Shown: positions 1 to 12,670, numbered from the stretch's first letter. The stretch is DNA of 64,000 bases from UBA1926 sp002337215 (GCA_963973795.1 CAXBAF010000021.1:1-64000), one strand, 5' to 3'. Notes: generated by a model not told the origin, from the sequence alone. Made by a program: numbers and translations.

Positions 1-1
1 C

Positions 2-301
2 GACTTCGGCAACTTCTGCTTCGACTGGAGCAAGGCCGACCTGCCCGAGATGTGGTACGACCGGTACGTGGGCGTCAAGGAGATGATGCCGTACGCGAAG
101 GCCGTCAGCGCGAAATCCCGCGACTTCGACGAGCACGGCAACGAATCGCAGACCGACTACCGCAGGATGATGAAGATCGTCACCGACGCGGGCTACCACG
201 GCTGGGTCGGCATCGAGTGGGAAGGCAAAGCCGTCAGTGAGCACGAGGGGATTACGCTGACGAAAAAGCTTCTGGAGAAGGTGCGGAGCGAGATGGCTTA
301 G
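2..301 (+). CDS. Sugar phosphate isomerase/epimerase, C-terminal part (partial)
   Basis: The gene enters from the left edge; the open frame begins at base 2 and only the last 99 residues are visible. The segments DFGNFC, YAKAVSAKS and GWVGIEWEG are typical of the last strands of xylose-isomerase-like TIM barrels (AP endonuclease 2 superfamily), in which late acidic and His residues bind a divalent metal. The expected role is isomerisation or epimerisation of a sugar or inositol derivative in the cytoplasm. Its stop codon overlaps the stop of the convergent gene by 3 bp. The neighbouring permease and two Gfo/Idh/MocA oxidoreductases suit a sugar or polyol degradation locus. Substrate cannot be predicted from this fragment. 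Confidence 0.75.
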   Translation, partial: DFGNFCFDWSKADLPEMWYDRYVGVKEMMPYAKAVSAKSRDFDEHGNESQTDYRRMMKIVTDAGYHGWVGIEWEGKAVSEHEGITLTKKLLEKVRSEMA

Positions 302-1083
302 GCGGCCGATTTCTTCCGAGGCATCAGCACATCCCCGATCACCAGCAGCCCCAGCAGCACCATCCCCCCGTTGTAGACCGCTCCCGCGCCCATGATCAGG
401 TAGGCGAAGTCGATCCACTCGCGTGTGAGCCACCAGCCGCCGATGTCGAGCAGCAGTCCGAGCCCCGTCGCGCCGACGAGCACGCCGACGATCGCCCGCG
501 GCCAGCTCGTCAGAAGCGCCAGCCACGCCAGCACCAGCGTGATCGCGCTGAGGCCCAACGCGTGCGTGTGCGTGCTCGCCGCGAGGATCGTGAGACTCAC
601 CGGCTGGATATCTCGGCTCGCGCTCAAGGGCTCGACATCGTCCCAGTATTCCAGCGGAATCTCCGGCGCAGCCTGCTCGCCCTCACTCGTTCTGCTGTGG
701 CACTCGAGGCAGCTGACCGCCATGATCTCCGACGGCGCCATGTCCCCCAGATCGAAATTGTCAAAGTCCTGGCTTACCCGGTCGCCGGTCAGCCAGTCGA
801 TCAACGCCTGCCGTTCGACGTCCGGGAAATTGTCCTCGGTCAACTCATCGGGGTGCCTGTCCTCGAGCGCGACCAGCAGCGGTGCCTTGGTCGACATCCC
901 GTGGTAGTGCCCCTTGATGTCGTCGACCGTCAGCCCGGCACGCTCGTCGCGCATCTCCTGCTTCAAGTACAGGAACATCCCGCTCACGGCCGTCCCACCC
1001 AGCAGCGTCAGCACCGTGCAGAGCACGCCAAGCCGGGCGAGGATGCCGAGATCGCGGAGGCAGCGGGGGGGTGACTGGCTCAC
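298..1083 (-). CDS. Membrane protein with a single CxxCH haem-type motif
   Basis: 261 residues with no family I recognise. One transmembrane helix lies near residues 14-40. A soluble, probably periplasmic, segment follows and carries CLECH, the motif for covalent haem c attachment. Three hydrophobic helices fill the C-terminal third (about residues 165-255). A monohaem redox or sensor role in the membrane is inferred; the motif could be fortuitous. The start is GTG, inside a GTGA overlap with the stop of the upstream gene, so the two are probably co-transcribed and translationally coupled. The nearby ApbE gene (flavinylation) would fit a membrane electron-transfer context, but this is circumstantial. 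Confidence 0.7.
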   Translation of the reverse strand: MSQSPPRCLRDLGILARLGVLCTVLTLLGGTAVSGMFLYLKQEMRDERAGLTVDDIKGHYHGMSTKAPLLVALEDRHPDELTEDNFPDVERQALIDWLTGDRVSQDFDNFDLGDMAPSEIMAVSCLECHSRTSEGEQAAPEIPLEYWDDVEPLSASRDIQPVSLTILAASTHTHALGLSAITLVLAWLALLTSWPRAIVGVLVGATGLGLLLDIGGWWLTREWIDFAYLIMGAGAVYNGGMVLLGLLVIGDVLMPRKKSAA

Positions 1084-1709
1084 GATGATTCCTCCGATGA
1101 TACAAGTGCAAAGATCTCAGACTGCATGGATTCGTACTCTTCAATTTCATCTGGGGTCATGAAAGCGTTCAGGTCATCGTCACGCTTCAGGTTTTCGAAT
1201 CGTGACCACAGCCTGCCAACCAGCGCATTTGCGCCGTCGCAGTGGATTTCCAGCATCATTGCAGCGGAGAGGAGCCACCCCGAGCGTTCCGCAGTTTGTG
1301 CGTGAAAAGCAAATATCCACCGGTATAGGTCGCGGAGACTGATCGCAAGCCCCGACTTCCAGCCATGTTCACGCACACGCCGGAGGTGGTAAGCGAGGAA
1401 GAAATCGACACCCGAGCACAATTCTCTCATAGAGACGATTTCGTGAGCGACATACAGCCCCGCTATCGCCGCGATCCGTAAATCGTGGGCCGTTTTGGGG
1501 TGGTGCATCGATGCGATCGCATCGTTCAGATACACGATAGCTTCATTGGGCTCCACGCTACAGAGCCGAGCAAGATCATCTCTGTATGCTTTTGCAGAGA
1601 CGATCGGAAATGCGTTCGAGCACTCAGCTGCGACTCGTTGAATACCGCCGAGTGACTCGATTACTGCTAGGAACAGGGGCTGCGGCTGCTGGTCGGTTCC
1701 CAGGCTCAT
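1080..1709 (-). CDS. Hypothetical protein, lower-GC insert in the operon
   Basis: 209 residues, no recognised family, no signal peptide or membrane segment. It looks helical, with hydrophobic runs in the middle (residues about 75-150) and an acidic C-terminus. It overlaps both neighbours by 4 bp (ATGA at 1706-1709, GTGA at 1080-1083), so it is translated as part of the operon. Base composition is visibly less GC-rich and codon third positions are far more mixed than in the flanking oxidoreductase genes, which suggests a different origin from its neighbours. Function unknown. Confidence 0.65.
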   Translation of the reverse strand: MSLGTDQQPQPLFLAVIESLGGIQRVAAECSNAFPIVSAKAYRDDLARLCSVEPNEAIVYLNDAIASMHHPKTAHDLRIAAIAGLYVAHEIVSMRELCSGVDFFLAYHLRRVREHGWKSGLAISLRDLYRWIFAFHAQTAERSGWLLSAAMMLEIHCDGANALVGRLWSRFENLKRDDDLNAFMTPDEIEEYESMQSEIFALVSSEESS

Positions 1710-2935
1710 GCCCGCATCAACTCCGGATCGATCGAGATCGTCGTCTTCTCTCGCACCGCCTTGTCAGTGAGAATCCCCACGATGGTCGCCCGCATGCCGT
1801 CCTCGGCCGAGGTCACCGCGGGCGTGCCCTCGCCCACCGACTTCAAGAAGTCCTGCAGCGCGTACCGCAGCGGTGTGTAGGGAAGGCCAACCCCCTCTTT
1901 GAGTTTGCCCTGCTCGGCGAGCTTGGTCGCCCCCGCGATCAGCGTGATGCCCTCGTCGTTGTGGAACTGCTGGCGGTTCGCGTAGACCTCCCAGCCCTGC
2001 GTCGGCGCGTCCGCCTCCTTGAACATCCAGCCGTGGCTCCACGCCAGCTTGATCGCCGCGTTCGTGCCGCGGAAGAGCTCGTGCATCCCGCCGTACGAGT
2101 TCGCGAGCGTCGCGTTGTAGTCGAGCCGCGCCCCGTCCTCAAACTCGAGCGCACACGAGATCGTGTCGGCGATCTCGCGTCCGTCCTTGTGCAGGCGGAC
2201 ATCGCCGTACCCGCTGACCGACACCGGGAAGCGGTCGAGGTACCAGTGGAAGACCTCGAACTGGTGCGTGCCCCATTCGCCCGCGAGCCCGGTGGAGAGC
2301 GCGGGGTCGAGCCGCCAGTTGAGTTCTTTCTCCCGTTGCGGATCTGTCGAGGGCGTCCGCCAGGTCGTTTTGCGAGCGCGCGCCGCCGACATCGCGACCA
2401 GGTCTCGCACCGCGTCGGACCGGAAGAACGACCGGGCGAGCTGGTAGACCGGGTCCGACCGCGCGTGCACGCCCGGCTGCAGGATCAGATCACTGTCGCG
2501 GGCCGCCCGCGCGATCGCCTGGCAGTCCTCGATCGTGTGGGCCATCGGCGCCTCGAGATAGACGTGCTTGCCCGCGGCGAGCGTCGCCTCCGCGAGCTCG
2601 CGGTGCTGGTGCGTCGGCGTCGCGATGCACACCGCGTCTATCGAGGGGTCGTCGAGCACAAGCCCCGCGTCCAGATGCGTCTTCGCGCCCCGGGCCCGCC
2701 GCTCGCCGGCCCGCAGCCGACGCTCGTCGGTGTCGCAGATCGCACCGATCTGCACCCCCTCAATCCCGCCGAGCTCCGCGATGATCGCCCGGCCCTGGCG
2801 CCCCAGGCCGATGACGCCGACCGACACCGGCGCCGACAGCTTCATGCCCGCGAAGCCAAGCGTGGGCACCAGGGACACGGCCGCCATCGCTCCGGCGGAC
2901 TGAACAAGAAAATCTCGGCGGTCGATTTCGGTCAC
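1706..2935 (-). CDS. Gfo/Idh/MocA family oxidoreductase, Tat-exported, EKP motif altered
   Basis: 409 residues. The N-terminus has a twin-arginine signal (RRDFLVQ followed by a hydrophobic stretch), so it is probably exported folded. A Rossmann domain follows (GVIGLGRQG at about residues 39-47), then the C-terminal alpha/beta domain typical of glucose-fructose oxidoreductase-like dehydrogenases acting on sugars or inositols with NAD(P). The usual EKP motif after the dinucleotide domain reads EAP (in YLEAPMA), so the conserved Lys is missing, which may mean altered chemistry or a non-catalytic paralogue. The start is GTG with GGAG six bases upstream. It belongs to the leftward operon with ApbE and another member of the family. 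Confidence 0.85.
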   Translation of the reverse strand: MTEIDRRDFLVQSAGAMAAVSLVPTLGFAGMKLSAPVSVGVIGLGRQGRAIIAELGGIEGVQIGAICDTDERRLRAGERRARGAKTHLDAGLVLDDPSIDAVCIATPTHQHRELAEATLAAGKHVYLEAPMAHTIEDCQAIARAARDSDLILQPGVHARSDPVYQLARSFFRSDAVRDLVAMSAARARKTTWRTPSTDPQREKELNWRLDPALSTGLAGEWGTHQFEVFHWYLDRFPVSVSGYGDVRLHKDGREIADTISCALEFEDGARLDYNATLANSYGGMHELFRGTNAAIKLAWSHGWMFKEADAPTQGWEVYANRQQFHNDEGITLIAGATKLAEQGKLKEGVGLPYTPLRYALQDFLKSVGEGTPAVTSAEDGMRATIVGILTDKAVREKTTISIDPELMRA

Positions 2936-2998
2936 AACAATCTCCGGTCTCAGGTCTCTATCTGTCTATCCGGTCTCTGCCGATCAGGGCGCTGCCAA

Positions 2999-3880
2999 TC
3001 AGGTCTTGGGCAATCCGACGGCGTCCGCGTCCGGGCCAACCACGGCCCACCCGGTCTGAGAGCGTACCACGCTGGTAAGGCGTTGTGGCATGGACGCCGG
3101 GCGTTCCCCGAGGACAGCCAGCGCCGTCGACCACGCGTCGGTTTCCTCTGCCGATTCTCCGATGCACGCCGCGATGCCAACGCCTCCAGCGACCTCCCCG
3201 GTCCGGGGATCGAGGATGTGTCCAGGCCGATCCCCGTTCTGCGAAGAGACCGACATCGCCCGGTCGATCAAGCGAACGCTGGGGGAGGGAGACCCGTCCC
3301 CCGGATCGATCTCGACCGTCCAGGAGGATTCCCGGTAATCGGTGGCGTTCAGTCCGATCCCCAGGATCGTGCTCGACCCGCCGTGCAGGAACGCGGCCTC
3401 GAACGGCAGTTCTCCGAACGCTTCGCGCACGAGGTCGAACGCGTACCCCTTCGCTACGCCGCCCAGGTCGAGTTGGTGATCAACCGAGTGCAACCCAGCC
3501 CGACGGCTGTCGTCGGAGATCGTGAGCCCCTCGCTCATCGGCACGAAGCACGAACCGCGCCGGATGACGGAGAACGCGTTCCCCGATTCAAGCGCGTATC
3601 GGCCGCAGCGCCCGAGCAGCCCCGCGATTTCCGCACCGATCGGGACGCTCTCGCCCGCCGCATGGTTGACACGCCAGACGATCCCCCCGGGCTCGAACCG
3701 TGTCAGTTCCGCGTGGCAACCCTCGACGAGCCGGATCGCCTCCTCGGCGATCGCGCGAGCATCCCGCGCCGCCGAGACGAGGACCTCGAAGCGGGTCCCC
3801 ATCGCGTCAACGACCAGCCGGGCGTATTCGTTGTCGGTCTGCACGCCGGGTTCAATTCGTGCGTGATCGGGCGGGCTCAC
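2999..3880 (-). CDS. apbE: FAD:protein FMN transferase (ApbE)
   Basis: About 293 residues with the ApbE fold signature: MGTRFEV near the N-terminus, the LDLGGVAKGYA segment that binds FAD, HGGSS, and HILDPRTG towards the end. ApbE proteins attach FMN covalently to a Thr or Ser of exported flavoproteins using FAD and Mg. I place the start at the GTG at 3880 because it forms a GTGA overlap with the stop of the upstream oxidoreductase; an ATG at 3919 would add 13 residues and a 43-bp overlap. No lipobox is evident. No obvious flavoprotein substrate (NqrC/RnfG type) is in the window. Confidence 0.9.
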   Translation of the reverse strand: MSPPDHARIEPGVQTDNEYARLVVDAMGTRFEVLVSAARDARAIAEEAIRLVEGCHAELTRFEPGGIVWRVNHAAGESVPIGAEIAGLLGRCGRYALESGNAFSVIRRGSCFVPMSEGLTISDDSRRAGLHSVDHQLDLGGVAKGYAFDLVREAFGELPFEAAFLHGGSSTILGIGLNATDYRESSWTVEIDPGDGSPSPSVRLIDRAMSVSSQNGDRPGHILDPRTGEVAGGVGIAACIGESAEETDAWSTALAVLGERPASMPQRLTSVVRSQTGWAVVGPDADAVGLPKT

Positions 3881-5190
3881 ACCGGTCGTGCGGTCATCGA
3901 CTCCGGGTCGAATTCCCACGCCTTGCCGCTCCAGATCGAACGGGTCGCGAGATCGACCATGACCATGACACGGACGCCCCGCTCGATGTTGCTGTCCGGC
4001 TCGGTCCGATCGCGCATGACCTTAAACCAGTTGAGCCGGAGCTTGTCCTGGTCGTTGCCGATGTCCTCAAAGGTGATGTTCTGCGGATCGGTGATGTCCG
4101 CGTAGGGGCGCGTCGGTCGAACAACGCAATCCTTGCTGTTGAGGTAGATGTTGCCCTCGTGACCGCGGATCAGGTTCTCGAGACCCACCTCGTTACACGT
4201 CGAGCCCGCGACGGTCATCTGGTGCCCGCTCTCAAACGTCGTCAGCAGGTTGACCTGGTCGTGATTCTCCATTTCCTTGTCGACGAGGTGCGAGCCCGCC
4301 GCGACAACACGCGTCGGCCAGCCTGCGGCTTTTTCCACGCACATGTAGAGCGGCGTGACCTCGTGGACCAGCAGGTCCCCGATGATCCCCGTCGAGAAGT
4401 CTCGGTACCGACGCCAGCGGGCGAAGATCAACGGGTCCCAGTCCCGCATCTTCTTGTCGCCGAGCCAGGCCTTCCAATCAAGGTTCTCGCCCGGCTTCCA
4501 GTCGGGGTTGAGCCCGTAATAGTTCCACTCGCCGTTCGGGTTGTTTCGGCAGTACGAGGTCTGGCTGAACGTCGGCACGCCGATCGCCCCGTCCTCGATC
4601 AGTTTCTTTGCCGCGATGTACTTGGGCAGCATGATCTTCTGCGTGCCGATCTGGCAGATGACGTCCGGGTTCGCCTTCGCTGTCGCTCGCATCGCGAGCG
4701 CGCCCGAGAGTTCGAGCGTCATCGGCTTTTCGCAGTAGACATCCTTGCCCGCCATCATCGTGTCGATCGCGTGCTTCGCGTGCCAGTGCTCGGGGCTCGC
4801 GATCAGCACGCCGTGGATATCGTCGCGCGCCAGCAGCTCGCGGTAGTCGCGGTACGTGTCAGGCCGCGAGCCCTGGATGCTCTGGATCTTGTCGGCCGCG
4901 TTGTTCGAATGGATGTCGCACACATCGCAGACCGCGATGATCTCGACGTCGGCGTGCCCCTGCTTGACGAGCGTCGGGATCGCGACGCAGTGCCCGGTGC
5001 CCATGCCGCCCGTCCCGATCACGCCCACGCGGATCGTTTCTCCCGCCTTCGGGGGCCTGATCCGTGCGCCGCGCTTGCCGGGCATCGGCGCCGCGGTCGA
5101 GGTCAGAGAGGGCATCAGCGCCGCGGCTCCGGCGAGCATGCCGGCCTTGATCAGAAAGTCACGACGAGAATCGCTGGGGGGTGTCATCAT
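3877..5190 (-). CDS. Gfo/Idh/MocA family oxidoreductase, Tat-exported
   Basis: 437 residues from the chosen ATG at 5190, which has GGAG upstream; a longer frame to 5256 would bury the signal peptide. The twin-arginine signal is RRDFLIK plus an Ala-rich hydrophobic segment ending TAAP. The Rossmann motif GVIGTGGMG, the intact CEKPMT (EKP) motif and the DLLVHEV segment of the second domain all match the family as it occurs in planctomycetes. It presumably oxidises or epimerises a sugar-type substrate outside the cytoplasm. It overlaps apbE by 4 bp. It differs from the second family member downstream, which lacks the EKP lysine. Confidence 0.88.
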   Translation of the reverse strand: MMTPPSDSRRDFLIKAGMLAGAAALMPSLTSTAAPMPGKRGARIRPPKAGETIRVGVIGTGGMGTGHCVAIPTLVKQGHADVEIIAVCDVCDIHSNNAADKIQSIQGSRPDTYRDYRELLARDDIHGVLIASPEHWHAKHAIDTMMAGKDVYCEKPMTLELSGALAMRATAKANPDVICQIGTQKIMLPKYIAAKKLIEDGAIGVPTFSQTSYCRNNPNGEWNYYGLNPDWKPGENLDWKAWLGDKKMRDWDPLIFARWRRYRDFSTGIIGDLLVHEVTPLYMCVEKAAGWPTRVVAAGSHLVDKEMENHDQVNLLTTFESGHQMTVAGSTCNEVGLENLIRGHEGNIYLNSKDCVVRPTRPYADITDPQNITFEDIGNDQDKLRLNWFKVMRDRTEPDSNIERGVRVMVMVDLATRSIWSGKAWEFDPESMTARPV

Positions 5191-5268
5191 GCAAGCTCCG
5201 TTGTGGTAAACCTCTATCAGGCTACGGCCGAGAGGCCCCGCTCGCAACCGTTCCAATGCGCGCGAAAA

Positions 5269-6615
5269 TCAGGCCGGAACCGGCGAGCCCTCTCCCGAAC
5301 TCAAGGGTTGATCGGCGGCGATCTCCGGCTGTGCTTTCTTCCCGTTCTTGAATAGCAATACAAACACAACAAGAACGACGAACGCGAACGCCGCGGGGAT
5401 CGCCCAGACCGTCTGCCACGCGACGGACCCGTCCTCGGCGGTATACCGAGCAACAAGGCGCGCGAACACCTGGTTGCCGATCAGCATCCCGACACCCTGT
5501 GTCACGAGCACGAGGAAGCCTTGTGCCTGCGCACGCACATGCTTGGGCGCGGTCTGCTCGGTATAGATCTGCCCGGTGACAAAGAAGAAGTCGTAGCAGA
5601 TGCCGTGGAGGACGATGCCGCCGATGATCATCCACATGATGTGCTGACCCTGCGCACCGTCCCAGGCACCGGCGAACAGGCCATACCGAGCGACCCACGC
5701 GAGCATCCCGACCGCGAGCATCCATTTCACACCCAGCCGAGCGAACATCAGCGGCATCACGAGCATGAACAGGATCTCGCTCATCTGCCCGAACGTCATC
5801 TTGATCGGAACATCCTGCATCCCCGCCGTCCCCGCGTAGCTCGCCGCGAACGCGTAGTAGGCCGCGAGCGGTATGCAGATCAACATCGAGCAGACGATGA
5901 ACACCGCGAACGAGCGGTTCTTCATGAGCGAGAGCGCGTCGGCACCGAGCGCGGTCCCGAGTTTGAAAGGCTGCCCCTTCGCAGGCGCGGGCGTGTGGGG
6001 GAGAAAGAAGCTGAACAGTCCGAGCAGGATGCCCGAGCCGCCCGCGACATAGAAGAAGGCCGGCACCGCCGCGCGGGCCGATTCCGCCGCCGCGTCGTCG
6101 AGGCCGTCGGTCACCGCCAGCTTGGCGGCCATCGCGCCCACGGTGAAGCCCGCGACGATCCATCCGATCGTTCCCCAGACCCGGACGAGCGGGAACTGCT
6201 TGTCGGGCTTGTCCATCGCGTGGAACGCCACCGTGTTGCTCAGCCCGAGCGTCGGCATGTAGCACAACATGTGCACGAGCAGCACGCCGATGAAGAGCCA
6301 CGCGTTGCCAGTCCCCGCGGCTGCGGGTGCGAGACACAGCAGCACGCCCCCCAGCAGGTGCAGCGCCGCCATGACCTTCTCGCTCGAGAAGAACCGGTCG
6401 GCGACCATGCCGAGGAAAAGCGGGGCGAGGATCGCCGCGATCGGGGCCGTCGTGTACGCGTTCCCGATCTCCGTCGCGCCGAACCCCTTCGAGCCCATGA
6501 AAGGCCCGAGCGTCACGAACCACGCGCCCCAGAGAAAGAACTGCAGGAACATCATCACGCTCAGCAGCGTCAGCGTGCCGAATCCGCTCTTCGTCCCAGC
6601 CGTCGCGTCGCTCAT
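5269..6615 (-). CDS. MFS permease, nucleoside:H+ symporter type
   Basis: 448 residues with about 12 hydrophobic helices. The N-terminal FLQFFLWGAWFVTLG and the following GADRFF-like loop (MVADRFFSSEKV) are characteristic of the NupG/XapB-like nucleoside permease group, which in planctomycetes commonly accompanies Gfo/Idh/MocA and TIM-barrel isomerase genes and is presumed to import sugars, polyols or nucleosides. The ATG at 6615 is preceded by GGGGAG. It is the first gene of the leftward catabolic block, 78 bp before the oxidoreductase start. The substrate is not predictable from sequence. Confidence 0.85.
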   Translation of the reverse strand: MSDATAGTKSGFGTLTLLSVMMFLQFFLWGAWFVTLGPFMGSKGFGATEIGNAYTTAPIAAILAPLFLGMVADRFFSSEKVMAALHLLGGVLLCLAPAAAGTGNAWLFIGVLLVHMLCYMPTLGLSNTVAFHAMDKPDKQFPLVRVWGTIGWIVAGFTVGAMAAKLAVTDGLDDAAAESARAAVPAFFYVAGGSGILLGLFSFFLPHTPAPAKGQPFKLGTALGADALSLMKNRSFAVFIVCSMLICIPLAAYYAFAASYAGTAGMQDVPIKMTFGQMSEILFMLVMPLMFARLGVKWMLAVGMLAWVARYGLFAGAWDGAQGQHIMWMIIGGIVLHGICYDFFFVTGQIYTEQTAPKHVRAQAQGFLVLVTQGVGMLIGNQVFARLVARYTAEDGSVAWQTVWAIPAAFAFVVLVVFVLLFKNGKKAQPEIAADQPLSSGEGSPVPA

Positions 6616-7021
6616 CCGTCCGCTCCCCGCGCCCGACAGCGCTCAACGTGCAAATCACAATCCGTTCCGGTCGCCCGCCGGCAGCAGTGAACCGATTCCG
6701 AGCCCCGGTCATCAAAAATGATCCGTCTCGTGACAGAAATCGCCGCGGCGTGCATCCCAATCTGCAGTTGCATTCGGCCTCCGGTGCGCGCCGCGCGACG
6801 CGTGCAGGGTCTCGGGCCGGGATGCTACCACGAATCGGGCCGAGCGTGTCGGGGCACCAGGGCGGAAGCCGGTATGCTGAACCCCGTCTCGGATGGACCC
6901 GTGCTGCGCGAGACAGCACGATCACGAGTCCGCATGAAGAATCGATCAGAGTCGAGCCGCCACGACGCTGAGCCAACTCGAAAGAATCGAACTGGGAAGT
7001 CCCATCGCATTGGAGAACCAC
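6616..7021 (+). other. Divergent intergenic region, 406 bp
   Basis: Non-coding gap between the leftward permease and the rightward tricorn gene; it must contain promoters for both. I see no RNA gene, no strong inverted repeat and no convincing reading frame. A GGAG at 7012-7015 is the ribosome binding site that fixes the tricorn start at the ATG at 7022 rather than the TTG at 7010. Confidence 0.5.
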
Positions 7022-10834
<3,813 letters not shown>

Positions 10835-10873
10835 TCGACCCTTGAGCGGTCGCCGAGAACTCGTTCTCTTCAC

Positions 10874-10902
10874 AGCCCGGCGGGTATCCGCCGGGCTTTT
10901 TC
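10874..10902 (+). terminator. Rho-independent terminator after the tricorn gene
   Basis: A perfect 10-bp stem AGCCCGGCGG / CCGCCGGGCT with loop GTAT is followed by a T run, 40 bp after the tricorn stop codon. Confidence 0.9.
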
Positions 10903-10970
10903 GTGCGCGCACGCTACTCTCTGGCTGTTCGGTAGGACAGGCGTCCCGCCCTCCTCTATCCTCACTCAAT

Positions 10971-12113
10971 ATGTACGCCGAGACTCCGTTCCACACCCCC
11001 TTCGCTGTCCCCTTCGAGCACCGCCTCCTCATCACGCGAAACGCCCTCGACCCAGCCAATGCGATCCTGGCCGAGACGCTCGACCCGACCACCGCCGACG
11101 CCGCGAAGGCCCGCGTCGCGTTCATCCTCGACGCGGGCCTTGTCAACGCCCAGCCCGACCTCCCCGACCGCGCCGTTGCCTACGCCAATGCGCACGAATC
11201 CATCCACCTCGCCCATGACCCAGTCACCATGCCGGGCGGCGAGATCGCCAAGAACGAACCCGCGATTCTCGAGTCGACACTTCGCCTCATCGACGCCGCC
11301 CATCTCTGCCGCCGCTCCTATCTCATCGCTGTCGGCGGCGGCGCTCTCCTCGACCTCGCGGGCTACGCCGCCGCCATCGCCCACCGCGGCATCCGCCTCG
11401 TCCGCCTCCCGTCCACAACGCTTGCCCAGGACGACTCGGGCGTCGGTGTCAAGAACGGCATCAACCACTTCGGCAAAAAGAACTTCCTTGGCGCCTTCGC
11501 CGTCCCACACGCCGTGATCAACGACCTCGACCTGCTCACCACCCTCACCGACCGCGACTGGACATCGGGATTCTCCGAAGCCGTCAAGGTCGCGCTCGTC
11601 AAGGACGCCGCGTTTTTCGACCGCATCGAGTCCGCCGCCGCCGCGATCGCCGCCCGCGACCTCACCGCCGCCGAACCCGTGATCCGCGACAGCGCCCTGC
11701 TCCACCTCCGGCACATCACCGAGGGGGGCGATCCCTTCGAACTCACCGAAGCCCGCCCCCTCGATTTCGGTCACTGGAGCGCGCACAAACTCGAACAACT
11801 CTCGGGATACGAGCTCCGACACGGCGAAGCCGTCGCCATCGGTGTCGCCCTCGACACCCTCTACTCGTCACTCGCCGGCGACCTCCCCGACCCCGACGCC
11901 GACCGCGTCCTCGCCACCCTCCGCTCGCTCGGCTTCACCCTCGACCACCCGCTCCTCGACGACCCCCGCCTCATCGAGGGCCTCGAAGAATTCCGCGAGC
12001 ACCTGGGCGGCCAGCTCACCATCTCCCTCCTCCACGGCATCGGCAACGCCTACGACACCCACACCATCAACCTGGACCTCGTCAGACAATCCATCGCGAG
12101 ACTCAGGTCGTAG
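10971..12113 (+). CDS. eboD: 3-dehydroquinate synthase-like sugar phosphate cyclase (EboD-like)
   Basis: 380 residues. NAD-binding GGGALLDLAG, metal and catalytic motifs GFSEAVKVALVKD, DFGHWSAHKLE and RHGEAVAIG identify the dehydroquinate synthase/2-epi-5-epi-valiolone synthase superfamily, which cyclises a sugar phosphate with an NAD-assisted, Zn-dependent mechanism. Because the next genes resemble eboB and eboE, I assign it to the ebo (metabolite traffic) cluster rather than to the shikimate pathway. It starts 69 bp after the tricorn terminator, so a promoter should lie there. Codon third positions are almost all C or G. The true substrate is unknown. Confidence 0.8.
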   Translation: MYAETPFHTPFAVPFEHRLLITRNALDPANAILAETLDPTTADAAKARVAFILDAGLVNAQPDLPDRAVAYANAHESIHLAHDPVTMPGGEIAKNEPAILESTLRLIDAAHLCRRSYLIAVGGGALLDLAGYAAAIAHRGIRLVRLPSTTLAQDDSGVGVKNGINHFGKKNFLGAFAVPHAVINDLDLLTTLTDRDWTSGFSEAVKVALVKDAAFFDRIESAAAAIAARDLTAAEPVIRDSALLHLRHITEGGDPFELTEARPLDFGHWSAHKLEQLSGYELRHGEAVAIGVALDTLYSSLAGDLPDPDADRVLATLRSLGFTLDHPLLDDPRLIEGLEEFREHLGGQLTISLLHGIGNAYDTHTINLDLVRQSIARLRS

Positions 12114-12126
12114 CAACACACCATCT

Positions 12127-12151
12127 CCTCCCCCGTCGCCGACGGGGGAGG
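12127..12151 (+). repeat. GC-rich intergenic hairpin
   Basis: A perfect 11-bp inverted repeat (CCTCCCCCGTC, loop GCC) lies 13 bp after the eboD-like stop. There is no T run, so it is not a classical terminator; it may stabilise mRNA or be a REP-like element. Confidence 0.7.
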
Positions 12152-12256
12152 TGGGCCGGCCATCCATAGGATGACCGGGTCGGAGGGGGTTCCCCGAATT
12201 CGGACAGACGCTCACCCCGTCACTACCCTATCTCTCGATACATCGATCCCGTGTGC

Positions 12257-12275
12257 CACGGCCGTCCCGGCCGTG
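12257..12275 (+). repeat. GC-rich intergenic hairpin
   Basis: An 8-bp perfect stem CACGGCCG / CGGCCGTG with loop TCC lies in the 203-bp gap between eboD-like and the small gene. Between this and the previous hairpin is a weaker imperfect inverted repeat at about 12156-12178. Confidence 0.6.
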
Positions 12276-12316
12276 CGTCTCGCAGGAGTGCCCGGTACCC
12301 AGACTCCGGAGCCCCC

Positions 12317-12670
12317 ATGCCGAACCCAGCCCCCCCGATCCCCATCACCAAACAGCAGGCCCTCGACCTCTACTTCCTCGAGCACCGCGCCAAGCTCCTC
12401 GACCTCGCCGCCTTCCTCGACCGCATCGACCGCGCCGACGGCACCGCCGACTTCCGCCTCGACGCCTTCCGCGACGCAACCAAGATCCTCCTCGACACCG
12501 AGCCCGGCCGAGCACGTCGCGTGCAGGAGGCCTTCTCGGATCATTCCGAAACCCCCATCCCCGTCGCCCCCGGCAAGGGCGCAACCGGCGCTCAGCCACC
12601 GAGCGGCAGCGGGGGCCCTTCCTCGGATGCGGAGGCATCCGACTCAAACACAAACAGGGGCACCCCGTGA
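12317..12670 (+). CDS. Small protein of the ebo cluster
   Basis: 117 residues. The first 75 are well ordered and amphipathic (LDLYFLEHRAKLLDLAAFLDRID at residues about 15-37), while the last 40 are low complexity, rich in Gly, Ser, Ala and Pro. It ends in a GTGA overlap with the eboB-like gene, so the two are coupled. From memory, short proteins with the pattern YF.E.R.KLLD.AAFLDR.DR occur beside eboB/eboE in other bacteria; I could not check this. It is far shorter than the EboA proteins I know of. No enzymatic motif is visible. Confidence 0.6.
   Translation: MPNPAPPIPITKQQALDLYFLEHRAKLLDLAAFLDRIDRADGTADFRLDAFRDATKILLDTEPGRARRVQEAFSDHSETPIPVAPGKGATGAQPPSGSGGPSSDAEASDSNTNRGTP

Noticed and set aside
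1586..4105. 839-residue open frame on the plus strand
   Set aside because: It is an antisense shadow of the oxidoreductase and apbE genes, very Arg/Pro-rich, with no domain and no ribosome site.
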